Part shown: positions 9,708 through 17,399 of the stretch, piece by piece
Layout of the letters: the number at the start of each line of letters is the position of its first letter
Numbering within the stretch: position 1 is the first letter of the stretch
From: Streptomyces coffeae
Lineage (GTDB): Bacteria; Actinomycetota; Actinomycetes; Streptomycetales; Streptomycetaceae
Assembly (NCBI RefSeq): GCF_016741875.1
Contig: NZ_JAERRF010000002.1
Coordinates: 1-64,000 of the forward strand
Reading direction: 5' to 3'
Length of the DNA: 64,000 nt
Notes under the pieces: model-generated
What the model was told of the DNA's origin: nothing
The model's input: only the letters and a program-made list of their open reading frames with translations
Databases searched by the model: none
Translations under genes and position numbers: made by a program

Positions 9708-10076
9708 TCAGGTCCGGGAGCGCGAAAGCGCCTCCCGCACCGCCTCCTCCGTGCGCCCCACCACCGCCGAGCCGTCGTCCGCCGTGATGATCGGCCGCTG
9801 GATCAGCTTGGGGTGCTCCGCGAGCGCCGCGATCCACCGGTCCCGCGCGCTCTCCTCACGCGGCCAGTCCTTGAGCCCCAGCTCCTTCGCCGCCGCCTCC
9901 TGGGTCCGGGTGATGTCCCACGGCTCGAGCCCGAGCCGCGTCAGCACCGCCCGGATCTCGTCCTGGCTCGGTACCTCGTCGAGATAGCGGCGGACGGTGT
10001 ACCCCGCGCCCTCCGCGTCGAGCAGAGTGAGCGCGCTGCGGCACTTCGAGCACGCCGGATTGATCCAGATCTCCAT
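9708..10076 (-). CDS. ArsC/Spx-family thioredoxin-fold protein (arsenate reductase-like)
   Basis: Small ArsC-family protein of 122 residues, beginning MEIWINPACSKCRSAL. The redox/arsenate cysteine lies in the N-terminal CSKC motif. The C-terminal half has LIQRPIITADDGSAVVGR, matching the RPI segment of the family that contacts the substrate. True arsenate reductases of this fold carry conserved Arg residues; this short form resembles the YffB/Spx-like branch, so a thiol-transfer or regulatory role is as likely as arsenate reduction. No arsB, acr3 or arsR-operon partner is adjacent. ATG at 10076 is preferred; a GTG three codons upstream (10085) is possible. It is divergent from a small basic protein. 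Confidence 0.78.
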   Translation of the reverse strand: MEIWINPACSKCRSALTLLDAEGAGYTVRRYLDEVPSQDEIRAVLTRLGLEPWDITRTQEAAAKELGLKDWPREESARDRWIAALAEHPKLIQRPIITADDGSAVVGRTEEAVREALSRSRT

Positions 10077-10101
10077 GCCGAACACCGTACCCCGAGACCA
10101 C

Positions 10102-10116
10102 TCAGACCGGGTCTGA
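10102..10116. promoter_or_regulatory. Perfect 15-bp palindrome in divergent promoter
   Basis: TCAGACCGGGTCTGA is a perfect inverted repeat with 7-bp arms around one base. It sits between the divergent ArsC-like and small basic protein genes, 26 bp from the former's start. It is operator-like; the binding protein is unknown. Confidence 0.4.
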
Positions 10117-10195
10117 CCAGGGGGCTTTGTCAGTGCCCAGCCGTAGAATGGAGGCAGTGAAAGGGAAGGATCCCGACCGTCTCAGGAGGATGCCG

Positions 10196-10474
10196 ATGGC
10201 CACTGCCGCAACACCTCTTCCGGACCTGCCGAGCTTTCCGACCCTGCCGAAGAAGCGGATGCCCGCGGGCCGTCCGCGCGAGTGGTACGAGTCCCACAAC
10301 CGCCGGCTGAAGGCCATGCGCCTGGCCATCGCCCTGCTCAACTCCGGTGTGTACCGCGCCGAGCAGGCACCCAACCGCAGGATACGCACCACCGCGGCCC
10401 GGATCGGAGTGCATCCGCCCTCCGACACCACCTGCCGTATGGTGCGCTCCCTGATCCGCCACGACAGCCGCTGA
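10196..10474 (+). CDS. Small basic conserved protein of unknown function
   Basis: A 92-residue Arg-rich protein starting MATAATPLPDLPSFPTLPKK. ATG at 10196 follows AGGAGG by six bases, which decides the start over several upstream in-frame codons. The second half (SHNRRLKAMRLAIALLNSG, then RRIRTTAARIGVHPPSDTT and MVRSLIRH) has alternating helical segments and could be a small winged-helix-like fold, but no known motif is certain. I do not recognise the family. It is a single gene between a divergent neighbour and a convergent flippase gene, ending at a perfect terminator hairpin. Confidence 0.6.
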   Translation: MATAATPLPDLPSFPTLPKKRMPAGRPREWYESHNRRLKAMRLAIALLNSGVYRAEQAPNRRIRTTAARIGVHPPSDTTCRMVRSLIRHDSR

Positions 10475-10485
10475 CCGCCCCGGCC

Positions 10486-10517
10486 GCCCGCCGCGCCCGT
10501 TGTCGGGCGCGGCGGGC
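10486..10517. terminator. Bidirectional terminator hairpin
   Basis: GCCCGCCGCGCCCG (10486-10499) pairs perfectly over 14 bp with 10504-10517 across a TTGT loop. It separates the small protein gene from the convergent flippase gene. Confidence 0.85.
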
Positions 10518-10536
10518 AGCTCCGTAGCGCGCCGGG

Positions 10537-12225
10537 TCAGCCGAGCCCCGGCAGGCTCCGCAGTTCGCCGATCCGCAGCACCCGGGCGAGCACGACGAAC
10601 AGCAGCGCCATGGTGACGCACCCTCCGGCCAGACCCAGTACGGGAGCCCAGGCCGAGGAAGCCACGGCGCTGGAGCAGCCTCGGGCCACCAGCCAGCCGA
10701 GCCCGGCGGCCGCCACCGCCGCCGCGGTCAGCTTGCCGTAGGTGCGGCACAGCCGCTTGCCGTCCAGCCGCCCTTCCAGCCGGCGCCGCAGCCGCAGCGC
10801 GGTGAACAGCAGCCCCACCGCGTACGACACGGCGTAGCCCGCGGCCATACCGGTCACCGACCAGCGCGCCGGGAGCAGCAGATGGCAGGCCACGGCCAGG
10901 GCGATGTTCACCCCGCTGATCCACACCGCCATCCAGAACGGGGTGCGGGTGTCCTCGAAGGCGTAGAAGCCGCGCAGCAGCAGATACTGCGCGGAATACG
11001 GAATCAGACCGAGGCCGAACGCCTGGAGCATCTGGCCCAGCGGCAGTGCGGTGGTGGCGTCCGAGGAGCCGTGCGCGAACAGCAGTTGGGCGATCTGCGG
11101 ACCGAAGGCCAGGAAGAAGAAGGCGGCGGGCACGATCACCACACCACTGGTCCGCAGCGCGCGGGAGAGGTCATGGCGCAGATCGTCCAGCCGGTGTTCG
11201 GCCACGGCCAGGCTCATCCGCGGCAGTAGCGCCGTGACCAGTGAGACCGTGACGATCGACTGCGGCAGCAGCCAGATGGTCTGGGCGTAGGAGTACGCGG
11301 AGTAGCCCACTCCGGAGGTGGGCAGTTGCTGGTCGGCCGCGTTGGCGAAGTTGGTCACCACCGCGAGCGCCACCAGATTGGCCACCACGAGCATCAGTGT
11401 CCACCGGGCCGCCACGAGGCTCTTGCGCAGCCCCGTGCCGCGCCAGTCGAAGCGCGGCCGGAAGCGGAAGCCCGCGGCACGGACGTAGGGCACGAGCGCG
11501 AGGGCCTGGAGCGCGATACCGATGGTGGTGCCGATCCCCAGCAGCCGCACCTGCGCCGCTGTGATGTCCTCCACCCGCTCGGGTGCGGTCAGCAGTCCGA
11601 CGTACCACCCGAACATGGCGATGAGGATGACGTTGTTGAGCACCGGGGTCCACATCATTGCCCCGAACTTGCCCCGGGCGTTGAGGATTTGGCCCATGAT
11701 GAAGTACACGCCGTAGAAGAAGATCTGCGGCAGCAGGAAGCGCGCGAAGACCACCGTCAGCTCGAAGGCGGCATGGGTGTGCGGCGAGTCGTCCCGGTAG
11801 ATGCTGACGATTTCCGGGGCCGCCCATACGGAGAGCAGTGTGCCCACACCGAGCACACAGAGCACCAGGGTGACCAGACGCTGTTCGTACGCCCGCCCGC
11901 CGTCGGGCTGTTCGGCGCGGGCACGCACCAGCTGGGGCACCAGCACGGAGTTGAGGGCGCCGCCGATCAGCAGCGTGTACAGGCTCATCGGCACGGTGTT
12001 GGCGGTGTTGTACGTACTGGCCAGCAGGCCGGTGCCGAGCGCTGCGGCCTGGAGCACCTGCCGGATCAGCCCCGTGGCTCTGGACACCATCGTGCCGAGC
12101 GCCATCAGTACGGAGGATCGCATCAGCCCGCCCGGGGCGCCGTCCCGCCTTCGGGTGGTGTGCCGTGCCCGTTTGCGCTTCCCCCGTGACCGCGAATCCG
12201 TCTCCGCCCCTGTCTTCTCGATCAT
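10537..12225 (-). CDS. murJ: MurJ/MviN-family lipid II flippase-like membrane protein
   Basis: Polytopic MOP-superfamily transporter, 562 residues and about 14 predicted membrane helices. It is expected to move an undecaprenyl-linked precursor such as lipid II across the membrane. A basic cytosolic N-terminus (RGKRKRARHTTRRRD) precedes MVSRATGLIRQ, a MurJ hallmark. Other family segments are NTANTVPMSLYTLLIGGALNSVLVPQL in the first helices and FFYGVYFIMGQILNARGKFG. Unlike many actinobacterial MurJ proteins, no C-terminal pseudokinase or extracellular extension follows, so this may be a paralogue dedicated to another glycopolymer rather than the essential copy. ATG at 12225; no strong Shine-Dalgarno. 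It is monocistronic and divergent from the stress protein. Confidence 0.88.
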   Translation of the reverse strand: MIEKTGAETDSRSRGKRKRARHTTRRRDGAPGGLMRSSVLMALGTMVSRATGLIRQVLQAAALGTGLLASTYNTANTVPMSLYTLLIGGALNSVLVPQLVRARAEQPDGGRAYEQRLVTLVLCVLGVGTLLSVWAAPEIVSIYRDDSPHTHAAFELTVVFARFLLPQIFFYGVYFIMGQILNARGKFGAMMWTPVLNNVILIAMFGWYVGLLTAPERVEDITAAQVRLLGIGTTIGIALQALALVPYVRAAGFRFRPRFDWRGTGLRKSLVAARWTLMLVVANLVALAVVTNFANAADQQLPTSGVGYSAYSYAQTIWLLPQSIVTVSLVTALLPRMSLAVAEHRLDDLRHDLSRALRTSGVVIVPAAFFFLAFGPQIAQLLFAHGSSDATTALPLGQMLQAFGLGLIPYSAQYLLLRGFYAFEDTRTPFWMAVWISGVNIALAVACHLLLPARWSVTGMAAGYAVSYAVGLLFTALRLRRRLEGRLDGKRLCRTYGKLTAAAVAAAGLGWLVARGCSSAVASSAWAPVLGLAGGCVTMALLFVVLARVLRIGELRSLPGLG

Positions 12226-12482
12226 GGGGGCAATCTACCGGGGCGTGCGGGATGCCATTCCGCGGGTGGACCGGTGGGGGTCCGTTTTCCGCCGGGGGAA
12301 ATGCGGAGACGGCGGGTAGGGGAATGCCGCGGGAATTCCACTGACACCGTCAGAGGGGCGAGCGTCGGCGCCTGGGCCTCAACAGCAGGTGCGCATTTTA
12401 GAGGATGTATCCCGCTATGTCGCTTCCCGTTGCGAGGGAAGCGGCGCGGACGCAGGCTCTCCTTGACGGAGGGAGTCCTGCG

Positions 12483-12962
12483 ATGACCCAGCAACCGCCG
12501 CCGTCGGTGGTCGACCGTCCGGTCGTCGGCTCGTACGCGACCTACGCCGGAGCCCAGCGTGCCGTCGACTTCCTGTCCGACAACAAGTTCCCGGTGGAAC
12601 ACACGGCGATCATCGGCTCGGATCTGCGCATGGTGGAAACGGTGCTCGGGCGGCTCACCCGTGGCCGTGCGGCGCTGGCCGGTGTCGGTACCGGTGCCTG
12701 GTTCGGTCTGTTGATCGGGTTGCTGCTGTCGGTGTTCGCGGCTGGTGGCCACAACGTGATCGTGCTGATCATCAGCGGTATCGTCTACGGCGCGGTGTTC
12801 GGCGCGATCTTCGGCTTTGTGGGGCACGCCCTCAGCGGCGGACGGCGCGATTTCGCCTCACGCAGCCAGATCGTGGCTGCCCGGTACGACGTGGTCGCCG
12901 ATGCCGAGGTGGCCGAAGAGGCGAAGAACATGCTGATCAAACTCGGCTGGCGAGAGGGCTGA
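12483..12962 (+). CDS. General stress protein of the YflT/17M type
   Basis: A 159-residue protein. VVGSYATYAGAQRAVDFLSDNKF matches the N-terminal alpha-beta ridge of the heat-induced YflT/general stress protein domain. Two adjacent hydrophobic, Gly-rich segments (GTGAWFGLLIGLLLSVFAAG and VIVLIISGIVYGAVFGAIFGFVGHAL, read separately) could form a membrane hairpin. The C-terminal strand ARYDVVADAEVAEEAKNML closes the fold. ATG at 12483 has GGAGGGAG upstream. Such genes in streptomycetes often belong to sigma-B-like stress regulons; GGGTAG at 12314-12319 resembles such a -10 but no matching -35 is evident. Biochemical function is unknown. Confidence 0.75.
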   Translation: MTQQPPPSVVDRPVVGSYATYAGAQRAVDFLSDNKFPVEHTAIIGSDLRMVETVLGRLTRGRAALAGVGTGAWFGLLIGLLLSVFAAGGHNVIVLIISGIVYGAVFGAIFGFVGHALSGGRRDFASRSQIVAARYDVVADAEVAEEAKNMLIKLGWREG

Positions 12963-13065
12963 CCGGCTCAGGGCGCCCTCGTGCCACCCTCTTCGCACGT
13001 ACTAACCCCCTTAGCAGTAGGGTGGGTCTCCGAGGCGGTTCATGCCGGCATGCGGAGGGGCAGTG

Positions 13066-13548
13066 GTGAACATCGGCGGATGTGTGCGCGGGGGCGTGCT
13101 CCCCCGGCTTCTGCTGGTGGTCGTGCTGGCCATGGGCGTCCTCGTGATGCACACCATGGGTCATCCCGACGGTGACTCCGGCTCGGGTGGGGGCGGCTCG
13201 GCGCACCATGTGTCCGTTGCCTCGCACTCCGCGCCCGATCACTCGACTCACGGCGGCCACGTCCGCACCCTGTCCGTCCAGGACGGACACCATCAGGCGG
13301 AGCCGATGGCGGGAGAGCGGGAATCCGCACCCATGGCCGAGCCGCGCGAGCCCATGGCCGCGATGGACATGGCCTCGCTGTGTGTGGCGGTGCTCGGTGT
13401 CTGGGTGCTCACGGGGCTGCTGTGTGCGGCCCTCACCTGTCGTCGTGTACCGCCCCCGGGGCCTTCCACCCCGCTCTCCGCCGCCGCGCGGCCGCGTCCT
13501 CCCACACCCGGGCCCGACCTCGTCGCCCTGTCGGTTCTGCGGATATAG
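13066..13548 (+). CDS. DUF6153-family His/Met-rich membrane protein
   Basis: A 160-residue protein with an N-terminal helix (LPRLLLVVVLAMGVLVMHTMG) and a second helix near residue 115 (LCVAVLGVWVLTGLLCAAL). The stretch between them is extracytoplasmic if the N-terminus is inside, and is rich in His and Met (HPDG, SAHHVS, HSAPDHSTHGGH, DGHHQAEPM, AAMDM), a composition suited to soft-metal binding. This pattern matches DUF6153. GTG at 13066 follows GGAGGGG by five bases. It lies 69 bp upstream of the DUF305 lipoprotein and is probably co-transcribed with it. A role in copper handling is inferred from composition and this pairing. Confidence 0.7.
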   Translation: MNIGGCVRGGVLPRLLLVVVLAMGVLVMHTMGHPDGDSGSGGGGSAHHVSVASHSAPDHSTHGGHVRTLSVQDGHHQAEPMAGERESAPMAEPREPMAAMDMASLCVAVLGVWVLTGLLCAALTCRRVPPPGPSTPLSAAARPRPPTPGPDLVALSVLRI

Positions 13549-13617
13549 GCCGAACCCGCGCCACTGCGCAGGAACGACCACAGAACCGACCATCACCGGC
13601 AAACGAGGTACATCGAC

Positions 13618-14274
13618 ATGACCGCAATCACCCATGCCCCGCGGGGGCCGCTCCGTCGCCGGCTCGCGGTGGTGAGCGCCGCCGTCGCGGCAGGGCTGCT
13701 GCTCGCCGCCTGCGGCGGCCAGGACGGCAAGGAGGGCGCGGAACACGGGAGCGCACACTCCTCGGCTACCACGCGCTCCACGAACGGCGCCTTCAATGGC
13801 GCGGATGTCCATTTCGCGCAGATGATGATTCCCCATCACCAGCAGGCGCTGGAGATGGCCCGGCTGGCGCCCGGCCGGGCGTCGGACGCGCAGGTCAAGC
13901 AACTCGCCGCGCGGATCGAGAAGGCGCAGGACCCGGAGATCAGGACCATGAGCTCCTGGCTGAAGTCCTGGGGCAAGCCGCAGCCGACCCCTGCGGACGG
14001 TATGCCGGGCATGGACCACGGCTCGGGTGACGGGCACGACATGGACGGCATGATGTCGCAGAAGGAGATGGACCGGCTCAAGGCCGCCAAGGGCGTCACC
14101 TTCGACCGTGACTTCGCGCGTCTGATGATCGAGCACCACAAAGGTGCGATCGCGATGGCGAAGGACGAACAGAAGGACGGGCGGAACGCCGCGGCCAAGA
14201 AGCTCGCCGGTGACATCATCACCGGTCAGTCCGCGGAAGTGACCACGCTGCACACCATCCTCGACCGGCTCTGA
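13618..14274 (+). CDS. DUF305 lipoprotein (probable copper-associated)
   Basis: Exported lipoprotein of 218 residues. Signal sequence (RRRLAVVSAAVAAGLLLAAC) ends in a lipobox LLAAC with the lipidated Cys at about residue 32. The mature part is a two-repeat DUF305 four-helix bundle: HFAQMMIPHHQQALEMA in the first half and FARLMIEHHKGAIAMAKDE in the second, each with the MMIPHH/MIEHH ferritin-like His pair. A Met/His linker (GMPGMDHGSGDGHDMDGMM) lies between. DUF305 proteins are often found with copper resistance genes. It follows the His/Met-rich DUF6153 gene and converges on an M56 protease gene; a long hairpin terminates it. Confidence 0.85.
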   Translation: MTAITHAPRGPLRRRLAVVSAAVAAGLLLAACGGQDGKEGAEHGSAHSSATTRSTNGAFNGADVHFAQMMIPHHQQALEMARLAPGRASDAQVKQLAARIEKAQDPEIRTMSSWLKSWGKPQPTPADGMPGMDHGSGDGHDMDGMMSQKEMDRLKAAKGVTFDRDFARLMIEHHKGAIAMAKDEQKDGRNAAAKKLAGDIITGQSAEVTTLHTILDRL

Positions 14275-14282
14275 CGCGGGCA

Positions 14283-14322
14283 CCCCTGTCGCTCCGGCCC
14301 GCCGGGGCCGGAGCGACAGGGG
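14283..14322. terminator. Bidirectional terminator hairpin
   Basis: An 18-bp perfect stem (14283-14300 with 14305-14322, CCCCTGTCGC.../...GCGACAGGGG) with a 4-nt loop lies between the DUF305 gene and the convergent M56 gene. Confidence 0.85.
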
Positions 14323-14342
14323 CCGTGACACAGCCCCGCGGG

Positions 14343-15248
14343 TCAGGTCAGGCCGGGCAGACAGCCGACTACGAGCGGAAGCAGCGGTACGGCTGCGGCC
14401 CCGGCCGCCACCACGCCCCGCAGCGCCGGATGCGCGGTCCTGGACGGAGCCAGCATCCGCCGCAGCCGGACCACGGCGTCCGCGCCGCCGGCCGGGAACG
14501 CGCCCTGCGGCGCCTGTTGCGCCGCCATGGCGTAAAGGGCCGAGGCAAGCACCTCGCGCGGATGGCGGCGCAGCGCACGGTCGTCCGCCGCCATTTCCAG
14601 CAGCAGCGTCGTCTGCTCCCTGAAGGCACGCGCCAGCGGCAGCCGCCGGAACGCCGTGGCGAACGCCTCGGCCGCGGCCAGCGCCAGATGGTGGCGGCCC
14701 GCGATATGAGCGCGCTCGTGCTCCAGCACGGTGTCGAGCTGGGCGGGCGACAGCACCCGCAACGCGCCGGAGCTGACGACGATCCGGGGCCGGCGGCCCG
14801 GCAGGGCGTACGCCACCGGTGTCTCGTGGTCGAGCACCGTGGCACGCAGCCGCGTCGAGCGGCGACCCACCAGGTCCAGCACGCTCCGGTGGCGGGCGCG
14901 GGCGCGTCGGGCCCGTAGGAGGTGGTGGCCGAAGCACATCAATGGGAGAAGTGTCACACCGACCGGTACGGCTACGGCCGGAACGCCCATGAGACCGGGG
15001 AGATATGTGTGGAGTGTCAACCCACAGAACCGGAGCAAGCCGGACATTCCATTATGAAGATGCCCAGTTGGGGTGATGAGGTGGTAACTGGCCAATGCCA
15101 CCGCGATCGTGAATGACACGGCCAGACCCTGCCACATCGCAACAGCCAGGGCGGGGAAGCGATACGACCAGGTGCCGCGGGACAGCGCCCTCGGAACCAG
15201 AACACCGACCACGGCCGCATAGCAGACCAGCGCGAGCGCGTCGGTCAC
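14343..15248 (-). CDS. M56-family membrane metalloprotease (BlaR1-like sensor)
   Basis: Integral-membrane zinc protease of 301 residues, without a penicillin-binding sensor domain. Four membrane segments are visible: the N-terminus, about 35-55, about 85-105 and the extreme C-terminus (VAAGAAAVPLLPLVVG). The catalytic motif is LEHERAHIAGRHH (HExxH with a further His). Family members cleave a partner BlaI/MecI/CopY repressor or another substrate after sensing envelope stress. It starts with GTG and overlaps the stop codon of the upstream repressor gene by 4 bp, so the two are translationally coupled. The stimulus is unknown; neighbouring metal-associated genes make metals a candidate alongside cell-wall antibiotics. 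Confidence 0.85.
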   Translation of the reverse strand: MTDALALVCYAAVVGVLVPRALSRGTWSYRFPALAVAMWQGLAVSFTIAVALASYHLITPTGHLHNGMSGLLRFCGLTLHTYLPGLMGVPAVAVPVGVTLLPLMCFGHHLLRARRARARHRSVLDLVGRRSTRLRATVLDHETPVAYALPGRRPRIVVSSGALRVLSPAQLDTVLEHERAHIAGRHHLALAAAEAFATAFRRLPLARAFREQTTLLLEMAADDRALRRHPREVLASALYAMAAQQAPQGAFPAGGADAVVRLRRMLAPSRTAHPALRGVVAAGAAAVPLLPLVVGCLPGLT

Positions 15249-15613
15249 GCCGGGGGTCGCCGTCCGGCCGTCCGCAGCGCCTTGCGCAGGGCGTTGACCT
15301 CCTCCGGGCCCATCTGCCGCACGAAGTGGGCGAGGGCGGCCGTCCGGTCCTCACTGGTGCCGAGCGCGTCCTCCATCAGCGCGGCGGTGTACTCCTCACG
15401 GCTGCGCACCGGCGAGTACACCCAGGCGCGGCCCTCCTTGGCGCGCAGCAACCAGCCCTTGTTGTAGAGGATGCCGGCCACCGTCATCACCGTGGTATAG
15501 GCGACGGGACGGTGCTCATTGATGTCGTCCACGATGTCCCGCACCGTCGTGGGACGCTGCCACGCCCAGAGGCGGTCCATGATCTCCGCCTCGAGCTCCC
15601 CCAACCGTCGCAT
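15245..15613 (-). CDS. BlaI/MecI/CopY-family transcriptional repressor
   Basis: Winged-helix repressor of 122 residues: MRRLGELEAEIMDRLW, then PTTVRDIVDDINEHRPVAYTTVMTVAGIL, the recognition region with the family's TTV(M/L)T motif. The C-terminal helices (EDRTAALAHFVRQMGPEEV) would form the dimer and cleavage region. ATG at 15613 has GGAGGAAGG nearby, which decides the start over an in-frame ATG at 15664. It is cotranscribed with the M56 protease. It probably represses its own operon and is inactivated by the protease. TACTATGGAGCTG with GTACAAAC at about 15634-15655 lies upstream and may be its operator, but the symmetry is weak. Confidence 0.88.
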   Translation of the reverse strand: MRRLGELEAEIMDRLWAWQRPTTVRDIVDDINEHRPVAYTTVMTVAGILYNKGWLLRAKEGRAWVYSPVRSREEYTAALMEDALGTSEDRTAALAHFVRQMGPEEVNALRKALRTAGRRPPA

Positions 15614-15773
15614 GGACGCTTCCTTCCTCCGTTTGTACGCAGCTCCATAGTAGAGACCCCTCATGGACGCGCTGCGGGCACCTCCGGGAAATCCTCAACT
15701 CCCCTTGCCGCGCGATAGGATTGACGGCATCCGTACGCGACATCGGAGAACGATCCGAAGAAGGGAAGTCTGT

Positions 15774-16304
15774 GTGACTGGTCTCAGCAAGGGTCTCCGG
15801 AAAATCGAGGTGGCACTCAAGTGGGATCCCAGCCCCACAGGTGAGCCGCCCAATGATCTCGACATCGTCGCCGCGACCTACCAAGCCGCCGATCCGTTCG
15901 GCGAGCCCGCGTATCTTGTGCACTTCGACAGCCGCTCTCCCGACGGCACCATCACCCTCAACAGGGACAGCCGTACCGGTCAGGGCTTTGGTGTCGACGA
16001 GGCCATGACCGTGGAGCTCGATCGGCTGTCGCCCGAGTACGCCCGGGTCGTCGTGGGCGTGGCCATCCAGCAGGGTGCCGGACGGAAGACCTTCGACGAG
16101 GTCGAGGGCACCAGCGTCCGGATCGCCGAGGGGTACACCGAGCTGATAAAGAGCGACCTCTCCGGTGTCTCCGCGGCCACCGCCGCCACCGTTGCCGTAT
16201 TCACCCGTGACGACTCGGGGGAATGGAGAATTCAGAGTGCCATTCGCGGCTTCGATGTGGACCCGGGTGAATTCACGCGACTGATGGGCAAGGATTATTC
16301 CTGA
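15774..16304 (+). CDS. TerD-family protein
   Basis: A 176-residue TerD-domain protein. LSKGLRKIEVALKWDPSP and NDLDIVAATYQ form the first strands and calcium-binding region; the family's DxD-type acidic residues are in PNDLDIVA and DEAMTVELDRL. The C-terminal FTRDDSGEWRIQSAIRGFDVDPGEF is typical, although the usual G(R)GGWKF variant differs. TerD proteins bind calcium and are associated with stress, tellurite and differentiation phenotypes. GTG at 15774 follows AAGGGAAG by five bases. It stands alone, divergent from the BlaI gene, without terB/C/E neighbours, as is common for the many TerD paralogues in streptomycetes. Confidence 0.85.
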   Translation: MTGLSKGLRKIEVALKWDPSPTGEPPNDLDIVAATYQAADPFGEPAYLVHFDSRSPDGTITLNRDSRTGQGFGVDEAMTVELDRLSPEYARVVVGVAIQQGAGRKTFDEVEGTSVRIAEGYTELIKSDLSGVSAATAATVAVFTRDDSGEWRIQSAIRGFDVDPGEFTRLMGKDYS

Positions 16305-16463
16305 GGGAGTTGTCGTCTCACGACCGCTCTCATGGTTCTCCATGAATCATTGACGCGCAGAACAGCGGTGCCGCGTATTTCGGTTGAGCGCGCCGAGTGG
16401 GCTGCCCGGTGCAGGCGTACGCGGACCGGTCCGGTGTCCGCCACGGGAAGGGGAAGGGGACGG

Positions 16464-16500
16464 CGCCGCTGTTCCGCCCGGCAGGGACGGAACAGCGGCG
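16464..16500. terminator. Bidirectional terminator hairpin
   Basis: CGCCGCTGTTCCG (16464-16476) pairs perfectly with CGGAACAGCGGCG (16488-16500) across 11 nt, between terD and the convergent secreted protein gene. Confidence 0.8.
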
Positions 16501-16514
16501 TCTACGGGCTGCTG

Positions 16515-17399
16515 TCAGCCATCGGCCGGTGGGCGGCCCGAGCCCGTGCCCGACGAGCGCGGCCCCCGGGTCAGGGTGTAGCCGCCCACCGCGGCGAGCG
16601 CCCCCAGGGCCCCGCCGCCCGCGGTCCACACCCAGCGGTCCGACCACCAGCCGGAACCCCAGCCGTCCTCCGGTTCGGCGACCGCCCGCGGCGAGTCCTC
16701 ATCGGCATCGCCGGAGTCGGAGCCGGAGCCGGAGTCGGCGTCACTCGGCGGTTCGGAGTCCGGTTCGGCGATGGTCCCCGCCCGCAGCGACGGATTGAGC
16801 GGCTCGGCCAGCTCCCCGCCGTCCGCGTGCTTGCCGCCCGCGTCCCGCGCGGTCGTCGTGACCTCCGCGTCGATCGGCAGACCGAGGTCCTGCTCGGGCA
16901 GATCCACCACGGTCAGCCGCAGGTAATAGGCGCCCGGCAGCGGATCGTTGGCCCAGCGCTCGGACCACGACCGCACCTGACGCACCGTGCAGCTCAGGCT
17001 CACTGACGTGTCCTGCTGGTCCGCGTGGTGCGTCGGGCTGCCCGACGCACACGGCTGGTGGCGGCGCAGCCCGTCGTACACATCGAGTTGCCAGGTGGCG
17101 CCGCCGTGGCGGGCGGACGCGTCCGGCAGCTTGACCTTCGCCTCGACCGTGGGGACCTGCCCGGCGGCCACCGGGACGGCCCAGTACAGATAATCACCGG
17201 TGGACGCGGTGGCCGTGGCCTTCTCGCCCTGCTCGAGCGCGGTGGCGGTACGGAAGTTCGTACCCGCCTCCGTCAGACCGTCCTTGCCGTTCTGGGCGTC
17301 CTTGCCGTCGTTGCCGTCCGCGACGGCCGGGGCAGCGGCGGTGAACAGCGCCGCTGCGCACAGGGCGAGCGCGGCGCCCGCCTTCCGAAGGGCTCGCAT
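16515..17399 (-). CDS. Secreted, C-terminally membrane-anchored protein paired with VWA protein
   Basis: A 294-residue exported protein. Signal peptide (RALRKAGAALALCAAALFTAAAPAVA), then an acidic start (DGNDGKDAQNGKDG) and a beta-rich domain with GDYLYWAVPVAAGQVPTV, a pattern of bacterial pre-peptidase or jelly-roll modules. A Glu/Asp/Ser-rich linker (SDADSGSGSDSGDADED) leads to a hydrophobic C-terminal helix (WVWTAGGGALGALAAVGGYTL) and a short basic/Gly tail, so the protein is probably anchored outside. No LPxTG motif is seen. Its ATG overlaps the VWA gene's TGA by one base (TGATG), showing translational coupling, so the two probably act together at the cell surface. The family is not named here. 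Confidence 0.7.
   Translation of the reverse strand: MRALRKAGAALALCAAALFTAAAPAVADGNDGKDAQNGKDGLTEAGTNFRTATALEQGEKATATASTGDYLYWAVPVAAGQVPTVEAKVKLPDASARHGGATWQLDVYDGLRRHQPCASGSPTHHADQQDTSVSLSCTVRQVRSWSERWANDPLPGAYYLRLTVVDLPEQDLGLPIDAEVTTTARDAGGKHADGGELAEPLNPSLRAGTIAEPDSEPPSDADSGSGSDSGDADEDSPRAVAEPEDGWGSGWWSDRWVWTAGGGALGALAAVGGYTLTRGPRSSGTGSGRPPADG

Noticed and set aside
12314-12319. GGGTAG as a sigma-B-like -10 for the stress protein gene
   Set aside because: No GNNTN element lies at 14-16 bp upstream, so the promoter cannot be supported.
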